A stretch of 64,000 nucleotides of DNA from Serratia plymuthica NBRC 102599 (lineage in GTDB: Bacteria; Pseudomonadota; Gammaproteobacteria; Enterobacterales; Enterobacteriaceae). The stretch spans positions 1-64,000 of the forward strand of contig NZ_BCTU01000005.1 of NCBI RefSeq assembly GCF_001590925.1, given 5' to 3'. How positions within the stretch are numbered: position 1 is the stretch's first letter; every line of letters starts with the position of its first letter. A program made the position numbers and the translations under genes. The notes beneath the pieces are model-generated. The model saw only the letters and a program-made list of their open reading frames with translations. It did no database searches and was not told the DNA's origin. This document shows positions 61,200-64,000 of the stretch, in pieces.

Positions 61200-61221
61200 A
61201 TTTGAGCCAGGAGATGTCACC

Positions 61222-62166
61222 ATGCTTTTGAAACAACGCGCTTTTCCCCGCCTGCCACTCATTCAGGCTACGGCGTTTTACCGCCCTTTTGCCCTGCTGT
61301 GTCTGCTGCTCGTCGCGGGCCTCGCCGGCAATCCCGCTTTAGCGGAAAAGAAACTGCGCGTGGTGACGACCTTCACCATCATTCAGGACATCGCTCAAAA
61401 CGTGGCCGGCGACGCCGCGGTGGTTGAATCTATTACCAAGCCAGGAGCGGAGATCCACGATTATCAACCCACGCCCCGCGATATCGTTAAAGCGCAGCAC
61501 GCCGATTTGATCCTGTGGAACGGCATGAACCTCGAACGTTGGTTCCAACGCTTCTTCGAAAACATCAAACAGGTTCCCGCCGCCGTGGTGACCGAAGGCA
61601 TCACCCCGCTGCCAATCCGCGGAGGGCCGTATAACGGCAACCCGAATCCGCATGCCTGGATGTCTGCCAGCAATGCGCTTATCTATATAGAAAATATCCG
61701 TAAAGCCCTGGTGCAGCACGACCCGGCCAACGCAGAAACCTATAACCGCAACGCCAAGGCCTATGCCGCCAAAATCAGCGCGCTGGATGCCCCGCTGCGC
61801 GAGCGCCTGTCGCGTATTCCTGCAGCCCAACGTTGGTTGGTTACCAGCGAAGGCGCATTCAGCTATCTGGCGAAAGACTATCAGTTGAAAGAAGTCTATC
61901 TGTGGCCAATCAACGCCGACGAGCAAGGTTCGCCGCAGCAAGTTCGCCGGGTCATCGACGCCGTTCGCGCCAACCGTATTCCTGTGGTCTTCAGCGAAAG
62001 CACCATCTCCGACAAACCGGCCAGGCAGGTGGCGAAAGAAACCGGGGCGAAATACGGCGGCGTGCTGTATGTCGATTCGCTGTCTACCCAGGGCGGCCCG
62101 GTACCGACGTATATAGACCTGCTGAACGTCACCGTACAAACCATCGCCAAAGGATTTGATCAATGA
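61222..62166 (+). CDS. sitA: Periplasmic Mn/Fe-binding protein SitA (YfeA)
   Basis: 314 residues, cluster A-I metal-binding protein. A long signal peptide (to about residue 40, ALA). Metal ligands are in [11 protein letters not shown] (His), NPHAWMS (His), Glu in VTSEGAFSY and Asp in LYVDSLST, the YfeA/SitA/PsaA set. It delivers Mn2+ and Fe2+ to SitBCD. AGGAG lies before the ATG. Overlaps sitB by four bases. Confidence 0.95.
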   Translation: MLLKQRAFPRLPLIQATAFYRPFALLCLLLVAGLAGNPALAEKKLRVVTTFTIIQDIAQNVAGDAAVVESITKPGAEIHDYQPTPRDIVKAQHADLILWNGMNLERWFQRFFENIKQVPAAVVTEGITPLPIRGGPYNGNPNPHAWMSASNALIYIENIRKALVQHDPANAETYNRNAKAYAAKISALDAPLRERLSRIPAAQRWLVTSEGAFSYLAKDYQLKEVYLWPINADEQGSPQQVRRVIDAVRANRIPVVFSESTISDKPARQVAKETGAKYGGVLYVDSLSTQGGPVPTYIDLLNVTVQTIAKGFDQ

Positions 62167-63053
62167 CCACCGAGGTTTTTGTCCGCCCTGAGCTGATCGT
62201 GGATGACGTTACCGTTACCTATAACAACGGCCATACCGCGATCCACAACGCCAGTTTTAACCTGAGCGGCGGCGCCATTTGCGCGTTGGTCGGCGTCAAC
62301 GGCAGCGGCAAATCGACGCTGTTCAAAAGTATCATGGGGCTGGTCAAGCCCACCACCGGCCGTGTGCAGTTGAACGACAAACCGGTGGCGCAAGCGCTGA
62401 AAAAAAATATTATTGCCTACGTCCCGCAAACCGAAGATGTCGACTGGAACTTCCCGGTTCTGGTGGAAGACGTAGTGATGATGGGCCGCTACGGCAAGAT
62501 GAATTTTCTGCGCATTCCCTCCCGGGAAGACCGACTACGCGTCGACAAAGCGCTGGAGCGCGTTGGCCTGAGCGAGCTGCGTACTCGCCAGATCGGCGAG
62601 CTTTCCGGCGGGCAGAAAAAACGGGTGTTCCTGGCGAGGGCGCTGGCGCAACAAGGTTCCGTACTGCTGCTGGATGAACCCTTCACCGGCGTGGACGTCA
62701 AAACCGAGAACGCAATTATCGATCTGCTGCGCGCGTTGCGTGACGAGGGCCACCTGATCCTGGTTTCCACCCATAACCTGGGCAGCGTGCCGGAATTCTG
62801 CGACCGGGTGATCCTGATTAACCGCACTGTGCTGGCCGCCGGCCCAACCGAAACCACTTTTACCCAAAGCAACCTGGAACAGGCATTCGGCGGCGTGTTG
62901 CGCCATATCAACCTGTCCGGCCCGGATCTGCACGACGATAACGATCCGCGCACCGTGACGGTATTGACCGATGACGAACGCCCGGCGGTGTTCTATGGCC
63001 ATACCAAGAGCGACCCTCCGGCGCAAAGCCAGCCAAAGGAGAAGCAACTCTGA
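62163..63053 (+). CDS. sitB: Mn/Fe ABC transporter ATP-binding protein SitB (YfeB)
   Basis: 296 residues. Walker [10 protein letters not shown], signature LSGGQKKRV, Walker [15 protein letters not shown]-terminal extension of about 40 residues after the ABC domain follows the family pattern. It drives SitCD. It shares one base with sitC (TGATG). Confidence 0.95.
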   Translation: MTTEVFVRPELIVDDVTVTYNNGHTAIHNASFNLSGGAICALVGVNGSGKSTLFKSIMGLVKPTTGRVQLNDKPVAQALKKNIIAYVPQTEDVDWNFPVLVEDVVMMGRYGKMNFLRIPSREDRLRVDKALERVGLSELRTRQIGELSGGQKKRVFLARALAQQGSVLLLDEPFTGVDVKTENAIIDLLRALRDEGHLILVSTHNLGSVPEFCDRVILINRTVLAAGPTETTFTQSNLEQAFGGVLRHINLSGPDLHDDNDPRTVTVLTDDERPAVFYGHTKSDPPAQSQPKEKQL

Positions 63054-63913
63054 TGCTGGACATTTTGCTGCAACCCTTCCATTACAACTACATGGTCAAA
63101 GCGATCTGGGTCAGCGCCATCGTCGGCGCCGCCTGCGCGTTCCTGTCGGCCTACCTGATGCTGAAAGGCTGGTCGCTGATGGGCGATGCGCTGTCGCACT
63201 CGGTGGTGCCTGGCGTCGCCGGGGCCTATGCCCTTGGTCTGCCGTACGCCGCCGGGGCCTTCTTCACCGGCATGCTGGCCGCGCTGGCCATGACGCTGGT
63301 ACGCCACGTCACCCGCCTGCGCGAAGACGCCATCATCGGCTTTATTTTTTCGACCTTCTTCGCCGTTGGGCTGCTGATCATTTCACTCAATCCTACGTCG
63401 ATTAACGTACAGTCGATTATCTTCGGCAATATTCTCGGCATCGCCGACGAAGACGTGCTGCAGGTCGAGATTATCATCGGCGTTTCGCTGCTGATTCTGT
63501 GCCTTGTGTGGAAAGACCTGCTGGCGGTGTTCTTTGACGAAAGCCACGCGGTGTCGATTGGTCTGTCGCCGCTGCGGATGAAAATCCTGTTCTTCACCCT
63601 GCTCAGCGCCTGCACCGTCGCGGCGCTACAAACCGTCGGGGCGATTTTGGTGATCGCCATGGTGATTACGCCAGGCGCCACCGCCTATCTGCTGACCGAC
63701 CGCTTTAGCCGTTTAGTGATCATCGCCATCGTAATCGGCGCACTGACCAGCGGTGTCGGTGCCTACCTGAGCTTCTTCCTTGACGGCGCTACCGGCGGCG
63801 TGATCGTGACCCTGCAGACGCTGGTGTTCCTGGCGGCGTTTTTCTTCGCCCCCAAACACGGCCTGCTGGCGTCCCGGCGCCGCGTCGCCCGTGAACAGAC
63901 CGGAGATCACTGA
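63053..63913 (+). CDS. sitC: Mn/Fe ABC transporter permease SitC (YfeC)
   Basis: 286 residues, ABC-3 family permease with about eight membrane segments. GWSLMGDALSHSVVPGVAGAY is the family motif. It forms the channel together with SitD. The stop overlaps the sitD start (TGATG). Confidence 0.95.
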   Translation: MLDILLQPFHYNYMVKAIWVSAIVGAACAFLSAYLMLKGWSLMGDALSHSVVPGVAGAYALGLPYAAGAFFTGMLAALAMTLVRHVTRLREDAIIGFIFSTFFAVGLLIISLNPTSINVQSIIFGNILGIADEDVLQVEIIIGVSLLILCLVWKDLLAVFFDESHAVSIGLSPLRMKILFFTLLSACTVAALQTVGAILVIAMVITPGATAYLLTDRFSRLVIIAIVIGALTSGVGAYLSFFLDGATGGVIVTLQTLVFLAAFFFAPKHGLLASRRRVAREQTGDH

Positions 63914-64000
63914 TGGAAACCCTATATCAACTGCTCAGTGAACCCTTCGCCTACCCGTTTATGCAGCGGGCGATCCTGGCCGCTATCGTGACCGGCGTGG
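63913..64000 (+). CDS. sitD: Mn/Fe ABC transporter permease SitD (YfeD), 5' part
   Basis: Only the first 29 codons are in the window (METLYQLLSEPFAYPFMQRA, then a hydrophobic stretch). It starts on the last base of the sitC stop. Start and order fit the second permease subunit of sitABCD; the gene runs beyond the end of the window. Confidence 0.85.
   Translation, partial: METLYQLLSEPFAYPFMQRAILAAIVTGV

Overview
The window reads as chromosomal DNA of an enterobacterium, most probably a Serratia. I infer this from gene order and protein similarity recalled from memory, not from a search. The backbone follows the Escherichia order pykF-lpp-ldtE-sufESDCBA-menI-ydiJ-ydiK-rprA-ppsA-ppsR-aroH and, further on, selO-ydiV-nlpC-btuDEC-ihfA-pheTS-rplT-rpmI-infC-thrS. 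Blocks typical of Serratia/Yersinia are set into it: a hemPRSTUV heme-uptake operon, a complete arnBCADTEF lipid A operon and sitABCD/yfeABCD. One 127-bp ERIC element and a probable ERIC remnant also fit this group. I saw no integrase, transposase, phage gene, CRISPR array, tRNA or rRNA.

Layout. 1-3 kb: a cupin protein, pyruvate kinase I and the major lipoprotein Lpp. 3-10 kb: L,D-transpeptidase LdtE and the suf Fe-S assembly operon, all on the minus strand. 10.4-15.9 kb: an unrecognised ORF under a near-ideal Fur box, then menI-ydiJ and the divergent ydiK. 16.0-16.2 kb: the sRNA RprA with an RcsB-box-like site. 16.3-21.9 kb: ppsA, divergent ppsR, aroH and a glutathione peroxidase. 22.0-28.1 kb: hemP-hemR-hemSTUV. 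28.2-32.7 kb: selO with a structured leader, a YdiV-like degenerate EAL protein, lplA and nlpC. 32.9-40.3 kb: arn operon. 40.7-44.1 kb: btuDEC, a DUF2502 protein and a 42-aa lipoprotein. 44.2-51.6 kb: translation cluster ihfA-pheT-pheS-pheM-rplT-rpmI-infC-thrS. 51.9-61.1 kb: a small membrane-anchored protein, marC, an orphan iron-type binding protein, a serine/threonine-type permease, a three-subunit sugar/gluconate dehydrogenase, emtA and an orphan GhoS-like protein. 61.2 kb to the end: sitABC and the start of sitD.

How the parts work together. Iron is the main theme. Perfect or near-perfect Fur boxes overlap promoters of sufA, the unknown ORF at 10482, hemP and sitA, and a weaker one precedes the binding protein at 53030. 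The cell would therefore switch on Suf cluster assembly, heme uptake and Fe/Mn uptake together. A second theme is the PEP/pyruvate node: pykF has a Cra-like site just downstream of its promoter (expected repression), while ppsA has one about 46 bases upstream of its predicted start (expected activation), and PpsR controls PpsA activity. A third is the envelope: Lpp, LdtE, NlpC, EmtA, RprA and the arn operon, whose promoter carries a PhoP-box-like repeat at class I spacing.

Most of the window is well-known biology. The best candidates for something undescribed are the Fur-controlled helical protein next to suf, the selO leader whose hairpin can pair with the ribosome-binding site, and the GhoS-like protein without its toxin. 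None of these amounts to a clear new multi-gene system.
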